Shown piece after piece: positions 1 through 6,040 of a stretch of DNA of 6,753 nt (its first letter is position 1; each line of letters opens with the position of its first letter). The position numbers and the translations under genes were made by a program. The stretch comes from Myxococcaceae bacterium (GTDB taxonomy: Bacteria; Myxococcota; Myxococcia; Myxococcales; Myxococcaceae). The stretch is from assembly GCA_018262385.1 (NCBI GenBank), contig JAGSPQ010000443.1, forward strand, positions 1-6,753, given 5' to 3'. The notes below the pieces were generated by a model. It saw nothing but the letters and a program-made list of their open reading frames with translations. It ran no database searches and was not told the DNA's origin.

Positions 1-1
1 G

Positions 2-115
2 GAAGTCGGCGTCGGCTTCGAGTGCGGCATCGGGATCGATGGGTTCTCCGAGATCAAGCCCGGCGACATCATCGAGGCCTACGAGATCGAAGAGACCCGG
101 CAGAGCCTGAGCTGA
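2..115 (+). CDS. infB: Translation initiation factor IF-2, C-terminal end (partial)
   Basis: This is the last 37 codons of IF-2, the GTPase that brings initiator tRNA to the 30S subunit and promotes 50S joining. The gene enters from the left edge, so its G domain and start lie outside the window. The visible peptide contains [20 protein letters not shown] and ends in an [14 protein letters not shown] tail. This matches the end of IF-2 domain IV, where E. coli has a similar ECGIG...GDVIEVFE segment. It ends in TGA, 25 bases before the DUF503 gene. The infB, DUF503, rbfA, truB order downstream supports the call. Identity rests on a short segment plus synteny, but both agree. Confidence 0.93.
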   Translation, partial: EVGVGFECGIGIDGFSEIKPGDIIEAYEIEETRQSLS

Positions 116-140
116 GGTTCACCGCCGGTCAAGGTGGCTC

Positions 141-629
141 ATGTTCGTGTCGATCGCGCGCGTCACCCTGGACATCCCCGGCGCTTCGTCGTTGAAGGCG
201 AAGCGTCAGGTCGTCCGGCGGGTCGCCGACAAGGTGAAGGCGAAGTTCAACGTCGCGGTCGCCGAGATCGACGACGCCGACGTCTGGAGCCGCGAGGTGC
301 TCGGGCTGTCGGTGGTCGGCAACGAGCAGGGCTTCGTCCGCGAGCAGATGGAGAAGGTGCTCCAGGCGATCGAAGAGATGTACGTCGCGACCGTCGCCCA
401 CAAAGAGATCGAGGTGGTGGCGTTCGGGGATCTGTTCTCGGGCGAAGGGCCGGCGGATCTGGCCATCCCCCGGGGAGAACGGTCGCTGGCCGAGGCGGAG
501 GGAATGGGCGCGTGGGAAGATCGCCACGATCAGCCGGTTGGAAACGGGAAGCCGAAGAAGGCGTTGAGCCTCGACGAGCGGCGGGCCGCGGCGAGGGCGT
601 TGCGCAAGCCCCGCGAGTGGGAAAAGTAG
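141..629 (+). CDS. DUF503 (YlxP-like) family protein with an extended C-terminus
   Basis: This 162-residue protein belongs to DUF503, a small ferredoxin-like-fold family often encoded beside infB and rbfA, whose biochemical role is not firmly established. The family core is residues 1 to about 97. It includes the segment [20 protein letters not shown] (17-36), then [13 protein letters not shown], then a helix and a closing strand. Typical members have about 90-100 residues, so residues ~98-162 are an extra, highly charged tail rich in Glu, Arg and Lys that I do not recognise. The ATG is preceded by AAGGTGG (131-137) four bases upstream. An earlier GTG at 134 is in another frame. The position inside the translation operon suggests a ribosome-linked job, but that is inference. 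Confidence 0.88.
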   Translation: MFVSIARVTLDIPGASSLKAKRQVVRRVADKVKAKFNVAVAEIDDADVWSREVLGLSVVGNEQGFVREQMEKVLQAIEEMYVATVAHKEIEVVAFGDLFSGEGPADLAIPRGERSLAEAEGMGAWEDRHDQPVGNGKPKKALSLDERRAAARALRKPREWEK

Positions 630-658
630 GATCCCGGGGCGAGAGAAAGGAGCCAGCC

Positions 659-1018
659 ATGCCAGAGAGAGTTCGACCAGAGCGGGTAGGCCAGGAAATC
701 CAGGCCGCAGTGGCGGATCTGCTGTTGCGGGGGATGATCCGCGATCCCCGGGTCGGCTTCATCACCGTCACCGGCGTGAAGGTGACCCCCGATCTGCGCA
801 CCGCCCGGGTCTTCTGGTCGATGATCGGCACCGACGCCCAGAAGAAGGACTGCGCCGCAGGGCTGGAGAAGGCGCGCGGCTTCGTCCGGCGCGAGGTCAC
901 CTCTCGGGTGAAGCTCCGGGTCTCGCCCGAGATCATCTTCAGCTTCGACGAGTCGGTGGGCGAGGGCGACAAGATCGACCGGCTGCTCAAGGAAGTGAAG
1001 GCGAAGGAGGGTTGGTAG
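659..1018 (+). CDS. rbfA: 30S ribosome-binding factor RbfA
   Basis: This 119-residue protein is a ribosome maturation factor that binds the 30S subunit and assists late processing of 16S rRNA and cold adaptation. It has the single KH-like fold of the family. The N-terminal helix ([20 protein letters not shown]) is followed by the strand [20 protein letters not shown]. The [10 protein letters not shown] helix contains the Ala-x-Gly kink typical of RbfA, and a C-terminal strand and acidic helix ([10 protein letters not shown]) close it. Length is normal for the family. The ATG at 659 is chosen because AAAGGAG (646-652) sits six bases upstream and the protein starts at the expected family position. 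The reading frame stays open further upstream, but that part is out-of-frame DUF503. Its last codons carry the Shine-Dalgarno sequence for truB. Confidence 0.95.
   Translation: MPERVRPERVGQEIQAAVADLLLRGMIRDPRVGFITVTGVKVTPDLRTARVFWSMIGTDAQKKDCAAGLEKARGFVRREVTSRVKLRVSPEIIFSFDESVGEGDKIDRLLKEVKAKEGW
1004..1010 (+). promoter_or_regulatory. Shine-Dalgarno sequence that decides the truB start
   Basis: AAGGAGG lies inside the last rbfA codons and ends eight bases before the CTG at 1019, which is ideal spacing. It is the strongest ribosome binding site in the window. No ATG, GTG or TTG lies in the truB frame between the rbfA stop and the conserved TruB N-terminal motif, so this site argues for initiation at CTG rather than at the downstream GTG (1073). 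Confidence 0.75.
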
Positions 1019-1891
1019 CTGAGCTCGGGAATCCTGGTCGTCGACAAGCCGATCGGACCCACCTCCTTCGACGTGGTGAGGCAGGTGCGCCTGGCGCTGA
1101 AGGTGGCCAAGGCCGGCCACACCGGGACCCTCGATCCGCTCGCCACCGGGGTGCTGCCGGTGTGCCTGGGCGAGGCGACCAAGATTGCCCAGTTCATCAC
1201 CGAGCGCGACAAGTCCTACGACGCGGTGCTGAAGCTGGGGGAAGAGACCGACACCCTCGACGCCCAGGGGAAGGTGACCGATCGGCGGCCGGTGCCGGCG
1301 CTGGACGCCGCGCTGCTCGAAGGGGTGCTGGCGAAGTTCCGGGGGCCGCAGCTGCAGACCCCGCCGATGTACTCGGCGGTGAAGGTGGGCGGGAAGCGGC
1401 TCTACGAGCTGGCCCGGGCGGGAGAAGAGATCGAGCGCGCCGCGCGGCCGGTGACGGTGCACAGCTTGAGCCTGGTCGACTTCAGCGCCGACGAGGTGAA
1501 GCTCCACGTCTCGTGCAGCAAGGGCTACTTCGTCCGCTCGCTGGCGCTGGACGTCGGGCGGGCGCTCGGCTGCGGCGCGCACCTCAAGGCCCTGCGCCGG
1601 ACCCGCAGCGGAGTCTTCACCCTCGCCCAGGCGGTGCCGCTGAAGGTGCTGCTCGAGCAGGGGGTGCAGCCGGCCCAGCTGGTGTCGATCGAGACCGCGC
1701 TGTCCGAGCTGGCCGAGCTGAAGCTGACCCAGGCCGACGCCGAGAAGGTGCAGCACGGCGGGCTGGTCGAGGTGGGCTTGCCAGACGGGGGGCCGCTGCG
1801 ATTGGTGGGCCCGGACTCGACGTTGCTGGCCATCGCCGACGTGTTGCATGGCAGACTCAAGTACAGGCGGGTGTTGAACCCGGCGACTTGA
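1019..1891 (+). CDS. truB: tRNA pseudouridine(55) synthase TruB, probable CTG start
   Basis: TruB converts uridine 55 in the T-loop of tRNAs to pseudouridine. Read from CTG 1019 the protein has 290 residues, a normal length. It begins with the family opening SSGILVVDKPIGPTSFDVV. The catalytic motif GHTGTLDPLATGVL follows, with the nucleophilic Asp at about residue 39. Further on are DKSYDAVLKLG with ETDTLDAQG, PPMYSAVKVGGKRLYELA, and the KGYFVRSLALDVG motif. A small PUA-like C-terminal domain ends at LKYRRVLNPAT. The in-frame TAG of rbfA immediately precedes CTG, so no upstream start exists. The first conventional start, GTG 1073, would remove the conserved VDKP-GPTS motif. An upstream ATG lost by a sequencing error cannot be excluded. 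The stop TGA shares one base with the next ATG. Confidence 0.93.
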   Translation: MSSGILVVDKPIGPTSFDVVRQVRLALKVAKAGHTGTLDPLATGVLPVCLGEATKIAQFITERDKSYDAVLKLGEETDTLDAQGKVTDRRPVPALDAALLEGVLAKFRGPQLQTPPMYSAVKVGGKRLYELARAGEEIERAARPVTVHSLSLVDFSADEVKLHVSCSKGYFVRSLALDVGRALGCGAHLKALRRTRSGVFTLAQAVPLKVLLEQGVQPAQLVSIETALSELAELKLTQADAEKVQHGGLVEVGLPDGGPLRLVGPDSTLLAIADVLHGRLKYRRVLNPAT

Positions 1892-2139
1892 TGAACATCA
1901 CAGTGATGATTCCGCGGCTCTTGCAGGCCGCATGTGAGGGCCGGGCCCGAATCGAGCTCGGCGTTCCTCCTTCGTCCTCGGTCGGAGATGTGGTGCAGAC
2001 CTTGATGGCGCTCTACCCGGGCCTGCGGGCGTTCGTCGCCAACGAGAAGCGCCCGCTGCGGCAGCACTTCGGGGTCGCCCAGCAGGGGCGGATGCTCTAC
2101 CTGTTCACTTCGACCGCCAGCGCGCCAGCGATCAGCTGA
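1891..2139 (+). CDS. MoaD/ThiS-like beta-grasp protein lacking the C-terminal Gly-Gly
   Basis: This is an 82-residue protein. Its opening strand ITVMIPRLLQAACEG is followed by RARIEL, SSVGDVVQTLMALYPGLRAF and a following KRPLRQHFGV segment. Together these resemble the MoaD/ThiS ubiquitin-like fold (strand, strand, the VGDV helix, the PGLR turn, then LR-x-x). Classical sulfur carriers end in Gly-Gly, which is adenylated and thiocarboxylated. This protein ends in SAPAIS, so it is unlikely to work as a standard carrier unless the end is frameshifted. The ATG overlaps the truB stop (TGATG) and has no clear ribosome binding site, so translation is probably coupled to truB. No molybdopterin or thiamine genes are visible nearby. 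The family call is from motif resemblance only; the function is unknown. Confidence 0.6.
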   Translation: MNITVMIPRLLQAACEGRARIELGVPPSSSVGDVVQTLMALYPGLRAFVANEKRPLRQHFGVAQQGRMLYLFTSTASAPAIS

Positions 2140-2150
2140 AAAACAGTGGA

Positions 2151-2180
2151 GTCGAAGGTGGGAGCGCCCGCCACATCGAC
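2151..2180 (+). other. Two-part hairpin in the spacer before the HD gene
   Basis: GTCGA (2151-2155) pairs with TCGAC (2176-2180). Inside it GGTGGG (2157-2162) pairs with CCCGCC (2167-2172, one G-U) around an AGCG tetraloop. The result is an eleven-pair stem with a small internal loop. No T-run follows, so it is not a standard intrinsic terminator. It could be an RNA stability or attenuation element downstream of the MoaD-like gene, or a chance structure in GC-rich DNA. Confidence 0.35.
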
Positions 2181-2200
2181 ACTCGCTGAAGCGCTGGCAG

Positions 2201-2235
2201 AGGAGGTAGGGTCCCAGCCCGAAAATGGGCGACCC
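2201..2235 (+). promoter_or_regulatory. Distant Shine-Dalgarno plus start-codon hairpin of the HD gene
   Basis: AGGAGG (2201-2206) is a good ribosome binding sequence but lies 18 bases from the only in-frame ATG (2225); the TAG at 2207-2209 blocks any earlier start. Between and across the ATG, GGGTC (2209-2213) pairs with GACCC (2231-2235). GCCC (2217-2220) pairs with GGGC (2227-2230). This leaves GAAAAT, which carries the first two bases of the start codon, in the loop. Such a fold could mask the start or shorten the effective spacing. The pairing is seen in the sequence; the regulatory role is inference. Confidence 0.4.
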
Positions 2236-4948
2236 TTCGAGCCGGGACGAAAAGCCAGGCGAGCCGTCAGCAGCGGCTGACGCCCACCTCCCGATCGACA
2301 CCCTCGCCGAGCGGCTGGCGGTCAGCACGGTGTGGGCCAACCGAATCGCCTACTCGGTGGTGCTGGTCGCGGTGGGAATCGGCTCGGCGCTGATGGCGTC
2401 TCCCGGGCTGTCGAGCCAGAAGATCCCCGAGCTGAAGGCCGACGATGTGGGCAAGGTGTTCCCCACCCGGAAGGGGTTCAAGGCCAGCCGCGACTACCAG
2501 ATCGCCGACGAGGCGCGGACCACCGCCCAGCGCGAAGAGGCGCGGGCCCTGGTCCGCCCGGTGTTCGACTACGACCCTTCGGTGCAGCCGGTGGTGGCCC
2601 GGGGGGTGGAAGAGGCGTTCTCGGCGATGCAGGGGTTGGTCGAGCAGTGGGAAGCGGACCACGCCGCGAAGAAGCCCGAAGACGGCGCGGCGGTGCCGGC
2701 GGCCCCGGTGGGCAAGAAGAAGCCCGAGGCGAAAGAGAAAGACAAAGAGAAGGAAGACGCCGAGCTGCTGCAGCACCTGCGCGACAACCGGAAGCTGTTC
2801 GAGGCGCACGCGCTGCTGTCGGAAGAAGAGGACTTCGAGGCGCTGGTGCTCAACCGCTTCTCGCGCGACGCGTCGAAGGCGACGATCGGGCTGATCGACC
2901 GGGCCTATCTGGGCAAGCTGGTCACCAGCCGCGACGAGCTGTCGCGCATCGACAGCTCGGGCGTGACGGTGCGGATCGTGGGCGGCAGCAGCGAGCACGT
3001 CACCGGCACCGCGGCGCCGGCGGTGCTCGACATCCGGGAAGCGATGACCGAGCTGGATCGCCATGCCTCGGTGCCGGGGAACCTGCTGCCCGATGCGCCG
3101 GGGCTGCTGCGCCGGGCGGTGCTGCGGATGGCGAAGCGCCAGCTGCGCGCCAACCTCACCGTCAACACCGCCGAGACCGAGACCCGGCGCCGGGCGGCGT
3201 TCGATGCGGTGAAGCCGGCGATGCTGATCTTCAAGAAGGGCCAGAAGGTGATCGGCGACGGTGAGCTGATCAGCGAGACGCACCTGGTGGTGATCCACAG
3301 CATGCGGGCCCAGAGCGACGAGCTGGACACGGTGCAGCTGCAGCTGGGGGGCGCCGGGGTGGTGATGGTGGTGATCCTCGCCGCCTGGTTCTTCCACACC
3401 TCGGCGTTCCGCCGGTTCCGACCCACGCGGAAGGACGCGCTGTTCATGGGGATGCTGCTGCTGGGGATGCTGGGGCTGCTGCACCTGTGGGTGACGATCT
3501 CGGACGCGGTGCACGACAAGTACCCCTCGCTGCCGATCGAGGCGCTCTACTTCTGCTTCCCGGTGGCGGCGGGCGCGATGCTGGTGCGCTTCGTGCTGCC
3601 GCAAGAGCTGGCGGTCTTCTTCGCGATCGTCTTCTCGTGCCTGACCGGGGTGATGCTCGGCAACTCGCTCGCGTTCACGATCTTCGCGCTGGTCACCTCG
3701 CTGGTGGCGGCCGACCGGATCGCGCGGGCGAAGGACCGCAGCGGGATCTTCCGGGCCGGGCTGTGGGCGGGCGGCACTGCCGCGCTGGCGGTGCTGTTCC
3801 TGGGCCAGGCGGAAGGGAAGGGGATTGGCGACACCCTGATCGCGGCCTGCTTCGCCTTCGCGGGCACCTCGTTCGCGGTGCCGATGCTGGTGATGGCGCT
3901 GACGCCGCTGATCGAGATGGGGTTCGGCTACGCGAGCGACATCAAGCTGCTCGAGCTGGCGAACCTGAACCACCCGGCGCTCAAGGAACTGGTGCTGCAG
4001 GCGCCCGGCACCTACCACCACAGCATCATCATGGGCAGCCTGGTCGAGGCGGCGGCCGAGTCGATCGGCGCCAACGCCCTGCTGGCCAGAAGCTGCGCCT
4101 ACTACCACGACATCGGAAAGGGCCGGAACCCGGCCTACTTCGGAGAGAACCAGAAGGGCGAGAACCGGCACGATCAGCTCGCTCCGGCGATGAGCGCGGT
4201 GATCATCAAGCGGCACGTCACCGACGGCCTCGAGATGGCGCGGCAGTACAAGCTGCCCAAGCGGGTGGCGGACGCGATTCCCCAGCACCACGGCACCCGG
4301 CTGGTGGGTTACTTCTTCCACAAGGCGCAGAAGGAGCTCGAGGGGAAGGAAGGCGCCGCGCCGATCGACGAGGCGATCTACCGCTACCCGGGCCCGAAGC
4401 CGCAGTTCCGCGAGGCGGCGCTGGTGATGATCGCCGACGCGGTGGAAGCGGCGAGCCGATCGATGCCCGAGCCGACCACCGCCAGGCTGCAGACCCTGGT
4501 GCAGAAGCTGATCAACATGATCTTCAGCGAAGGTCAGCTCGACGAGTGCGATCTGACCCTGAAGGATCTGAACCTGATGTCCCAGGCCTTCGTCCGCACC
4601 CTCGAGGGGATCTACCACGCGCGTCCGAGCTACCCGCCCGGGGCGGTGGCGCCGCAAGGACCAGGCGACCGACGTGCTGTCGTTTCCCGCCGGCGATTGG
4701 CCGGGCCCGGGGCCACGGCCCCTGGGAGACGTGGTGATCTCGCTGCAGACGACCCGGCGGGCGGCGCGCGAGTACGGGCACACGGTCGAGGACGAGCTGT
4801 CGCGCTACCTCGCCCACGGGCTGCTCCACCTGCTGGGACACGATCATCACCAGCGCGACGAGGCGGCGAAGATGGCCCGCGCGGAGGCGAAGCTGCTGGG
4901 CCGCCCCGGAATGCTGGGCGGGTGAGCCAGGCGCTCGGCCCGCCCTGA
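2225..4948 (+). CDS. Membrane 7TM-HD phosphohydrolase (PgpH/YqfF type), with an aberrant C-terminal tail
   Basis: The family hydrolyses c-di-AMP in Listeria PgpH; that substrate is inferred here. A cytoplasmic N-terminus precedes a membrane segment (~41-58) and a large extracytoplasmic domain (~60-370). This domain holds a Lys/Glu-rich insert (~150-180) and ends near the QLRANLTVNTAETETRRRAA segment. Several membrane helices follow (~375-567), including DALFMGMLLLGMLGLLHLW and AVPMLVMALTPLIEMGFG. The cytosolic HD domain keeps its metal ligands: GTYHHS (His598/599), YYHDIGKGRNPAYFGENQ (His628, Asp629), RHV, QHHGT, and MIADAVEAA (Asp738). The recognisable protein ends near residue 806 (YHARPSYPPG, DNA ~4640). 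The remaining ~100 Arg/Pro/Gly-rich residues are ybeY read out of frame, so the native stop has been lost by deletion or misassembly. Only ATG 2225 is available as start; it has a poor ribosome-binding distance. Confidence 0.9.
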   Translation: MGDPSSRDEKPGEPSAAADAHLPIDTLAERLAVSTVWANRIAYSVVLVAVGIGSALMASPGLSSQKIPELKADDVGKVFPTRKGFKASRDYQIADEARTTAQREEARALVRPVFDYDPSVQPVVARGVEEAFSAMQGLVEQWEADHAAKKPEDGAAVPAAPVGKKKPEAKEKDKEKEDAELLQHLRDNRKLFEAHALLSEEEDFEALVLNRFSRDASKATIGLIDRAYLGKLVTSRDELSRIDSSGVTVRIVGGSSEHVTGTAAPAVLDIREAMTELDRHASVPGNLLPDAPGLLRRAVLRMAKRQLRANLTVNTAETETRRRAAFDAVKPAMLIFKKGQKVIGDGELISETHLVVIHSMRAQSDELDTVQLQLGGAGVVMVVILAAWFFHTSAFRRFRPTRKDALFMGMLLLGMLGLLHLWVTISDAVHDKYPSLPIEALYFCFPVAAGAMLVRFVLPQELAVFFAIVFSCLTGVMLGNSLAFTIFALVTSLVAADRIARAKDRSGIFRAGLWAGGTAALAVLFLGQAEGKGIGDTLIAACFAFAGTSFAVPMLVMALTPLIEMGFGYASDIKLLELANLNHPALKELVLQAPGTYHHSIIMGSLVEAAAESIGANALLARSCAYYHDIGKGRNPAYFGENQKGENRHDQLAPAMSAVIIKRHVTDGLEMARQYKLPKRVADAIPQHHGTRLVGYFFHKAQKELEGKEGAAPIDEAIYRYPGPKPQFREAALVMIADAVEAASRSMPEPTTARLQTLVQKLINMIFSEGQLDECDLTLKDLNLMSQAFVRTLEGIYHARPSYPPGAVAPQGPGDRRAVVSRRRLAGPGATAPGRRGDLAADDPAGGARVRAHGRGRAVALPRPRAAPPAGTRSSPARRGGEDGPRGGEAAGPPRNAGRVSQALGPP
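4647..4925 (+). pseudogene. ybeY: Truncated rRNA maturation endonuclease YbeY (C-terminal part)
   Basis: YbeY is a metal-dependent RNase for 16S rRNA 3'-end maturation and ribosome quality control. Read in the frame of 4647, the peptide starts WRRKDQATDVLSFPAGDWP. It continues with RPLGDVVISL, AAREYGHTVEDELSRYLAHG, and the active-site signature HGLLHLLGHDH with all three histidines. It corresponds to E. coli YbeY from residue ~58 onward and keeps the conserved Arg equivalent to Arg59. About 57 N-terminal residues are missing. Upstream the frame is open only to a TGA at 4575, with no start codon. The GTG at 4674 lies inside the TDVLSFP motif and cannot be the true start. The +1 frame relation to the HD gene rules out a simple in-frame fusion. 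Either the gene is broken by a deletion of roughly 170 bases or more, or the assembly is wrong here. Confidence 0.85.
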
Positions 4949-4989
4949 GGTCGGTGCAGGCGCCCAACCTGCTCGAGGCGGCCGAGATC

Positions 4990-5041
4990 CTCAGCGTTCG
5001 AGCCCAACAAGCAGGTCGCGACACGCAGCAGCTGCGCTGAG
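4990..5041 (+). promoter_or_regulatory. Nested palindromes upstream of the cNMP-GGDEF gene
   Basis: The 130-base spacer after ybeY holds a perfect 13-base inverted repeat, CGCAGC-A-GCTGCG (5024-5036), ending 19 bases before the next ATG. Beside it is an eight-base palindrome GTCGCGAC (5015-5022). An outer seven-base inverted repeat flanks both: CTCAGCG (4990-4996) with CGCTGAG (5035-5041). It could be an operator or an RNA hairpin. No T-run follows and I cannot point to -35/-10 boxes. GC-rich DNA makes short palindromes by chance, so confidence is low. Confidence 0.3.
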
Positions 5042-5055
5042 ACACTGCCCTTCCT

Positions 5056-6039
5056 ATGCGCTTGAACTTCCCGCCCGGCTCCGCACTCCACGCTTTCGCC
5101 GACGACGACGTCGAGGCCCTCCTTGCCGCCGGCTCGCCGCGGGCCTGTGCTGCCAACGAAGTGATCTTCGCCGAGGGCGAGGGCGGCGACTCGATGTTCT
5201 TCCTCCTCGAGGGGCAGGCCGAAGCGCAGATTCATGGCGGCCAGACGGTGAGGAGCTATGGGCCGGGCAGCTACTTCGGCGAGCTGTGCTTCATCAATCC
5301 CGCGCACCACCGCAGCGCAACCCTCGTCGCCACCACTGCGGCCCGGTTGCAGGTGCTCGACCAGTCGAGCGTGCGGTCGCTGATGACGAGCCACCCGGGC
5401 GCGATCTGCACCCTGTTCCGGCGCGCCTGCGTCTTCCTCGTCGATACCGAGAAGTCGCTGGTCGCCAGCCTTCGTCGCCGCAACGACGAGCTGCAGGACA
5501 CCATCAAGCGCCTCGACTTCACCGCCCGCCGGCTCAGCCAGGAAGAAGAGACCGCGCGCACCGACGGCCTCACCGGGCTCTCCAACCGGCGTGCCTACGA
5601 CGCCGAGCTGCCGGTCTTCATCGACCGCGCCCGGGCGATCGGCAGCGGCCTGGCGCTGATCGCCATCGACCTGGATCACTTCAAGCCCGTCAACGACACC
5701 CTCGGGCACGCGGCGGGCGACTTCGTGCTGCGCGAGGTGGGCCAGATCCTCAAGGCGAAGGTCCGCAAGACGGATCTCGCCTGCCGAATCGGGGGCGACG
5801 AGTTCACCGTCGTCCTCACCGACCTCGACGAAGAGATGGCGAAGAAGCGGGCGGAGGTGCTGCGGGCGGCGATCGGCAGCTTTCCCCACCCGGGCAATGA
5901 TCAGGGAATTCGGATCACCACCACGATGGGTGGCACCCTCTACCGCGCGCCGGAGAGCGCCGCAGACTTCATGCACCGCGCCGACGAGGCCCTCTATGCC
6001 GCCAAGCGCGCTGGAAGAAATCGCGTCGCCTGGTCGTGA
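5056..6039 (+). CDS. Cyclic-nucleotide-binding domain fused to GGDEF diguanylate cyclase
   Basis: This 327-residue soluble protein probably makes c-di-GMP under control of a bound cyclic nucleotide. Residues ~10-125 form a Crp-type cNMP domain. FFLLEGQAEAQI is followed by a phosphate-binding cassette with FGEL (Glu76) and RSA (Arg86), ten residues apart as in CRP Glu72/Arg82. No helix-turn-helix follows. A charged helical linker (~132-167) leads to the GGDEF domain (~168-327): DGLTGLSNRRAYD, DLDHFKPVNDTLGHAAGD, an intact active site GGDEF (246-250), and a closing ADEALYAAKRAGRN. The inhibitory I-site RKTD (237-240) lies five residues before GGDEF, so product inhibition is expected. ATG 5056 is chosen as the first start giving a full cNMP domain; no clear Shine-Dalgarno precedes it. 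There is no signal peptide or membrane segment. Confidence 0.93.
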   Translation: MRLNFPPGSALHAFADDDVEALLAAGSPRACAANEVIFAEGEGGDSMFFLLEGQAEAQIHGGQTVRSYGPGSYFGELCFINPAHHRSATLVATTAARLQVLDQSSVRSLMTSHPGAICTLFRRACVFLVDTEKSLVASLRRRNDELQDTIKRLDFTARRLSQEEETARTDGLTGLSNRRAYDAELPVFIDRARAIGSGLALIAIDLDHFKPVNDTLGHAAGDFVLREVGQILKAKVRKTDLACRIGGDEFTVVLTDLDEEMAKKRAEVLRAAIGSFPHPGNDQGIRITTTMGGTLYRAPESAADFMHRADEALYAAKRAGRNRVAWS

Positions 6040-6040
6040 G

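Noticed and set aside
1073..1075. GTG as the truB start
   Set aside because: It lies inside the conserved N-terminal segment (FDVVRQV), lacks a ribosome binding site and would remove the VDKPIGPTS motif.
530..1849. 439-codon minus-strand frame opposite rbfA and truB
   Set aside because: The His/Gln/Leu/Arg-rich composition and full overlap with well-conserved genes on the other strand mark it as a shadow.
2151..2180. Intrinsic terminator after the MoaD-like gene
   Set aside because: The stem is good but no T-rich run follows; kept only as a hairpin of unknown role.
4674..4676. GTG as a genuine start of a short YbeY
   Set aside because: The codon encodes the Val of the conserved TDVLSFP motif. 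Homology clearly extends nine codons upstream of it.
4600..4700. Programmed frameshift producing a HD-YbeY fusion protein
   Set aside because: There is no slippery sequence I can recognise. Even a correct shift would leave the N-terminal third of YbeY missing, so deletion or misassembly explains it better.
2267..4783. 838-codon open frame on the minus strand opposite the HD gene
   Set aside because: It is rich in Arg, His, Gln and Pro with no recognisable domain, and lies antisense to a gene with clear HD motifs. In GC-rich DNA with G/C third positions such antisense frames stay open without being genes.
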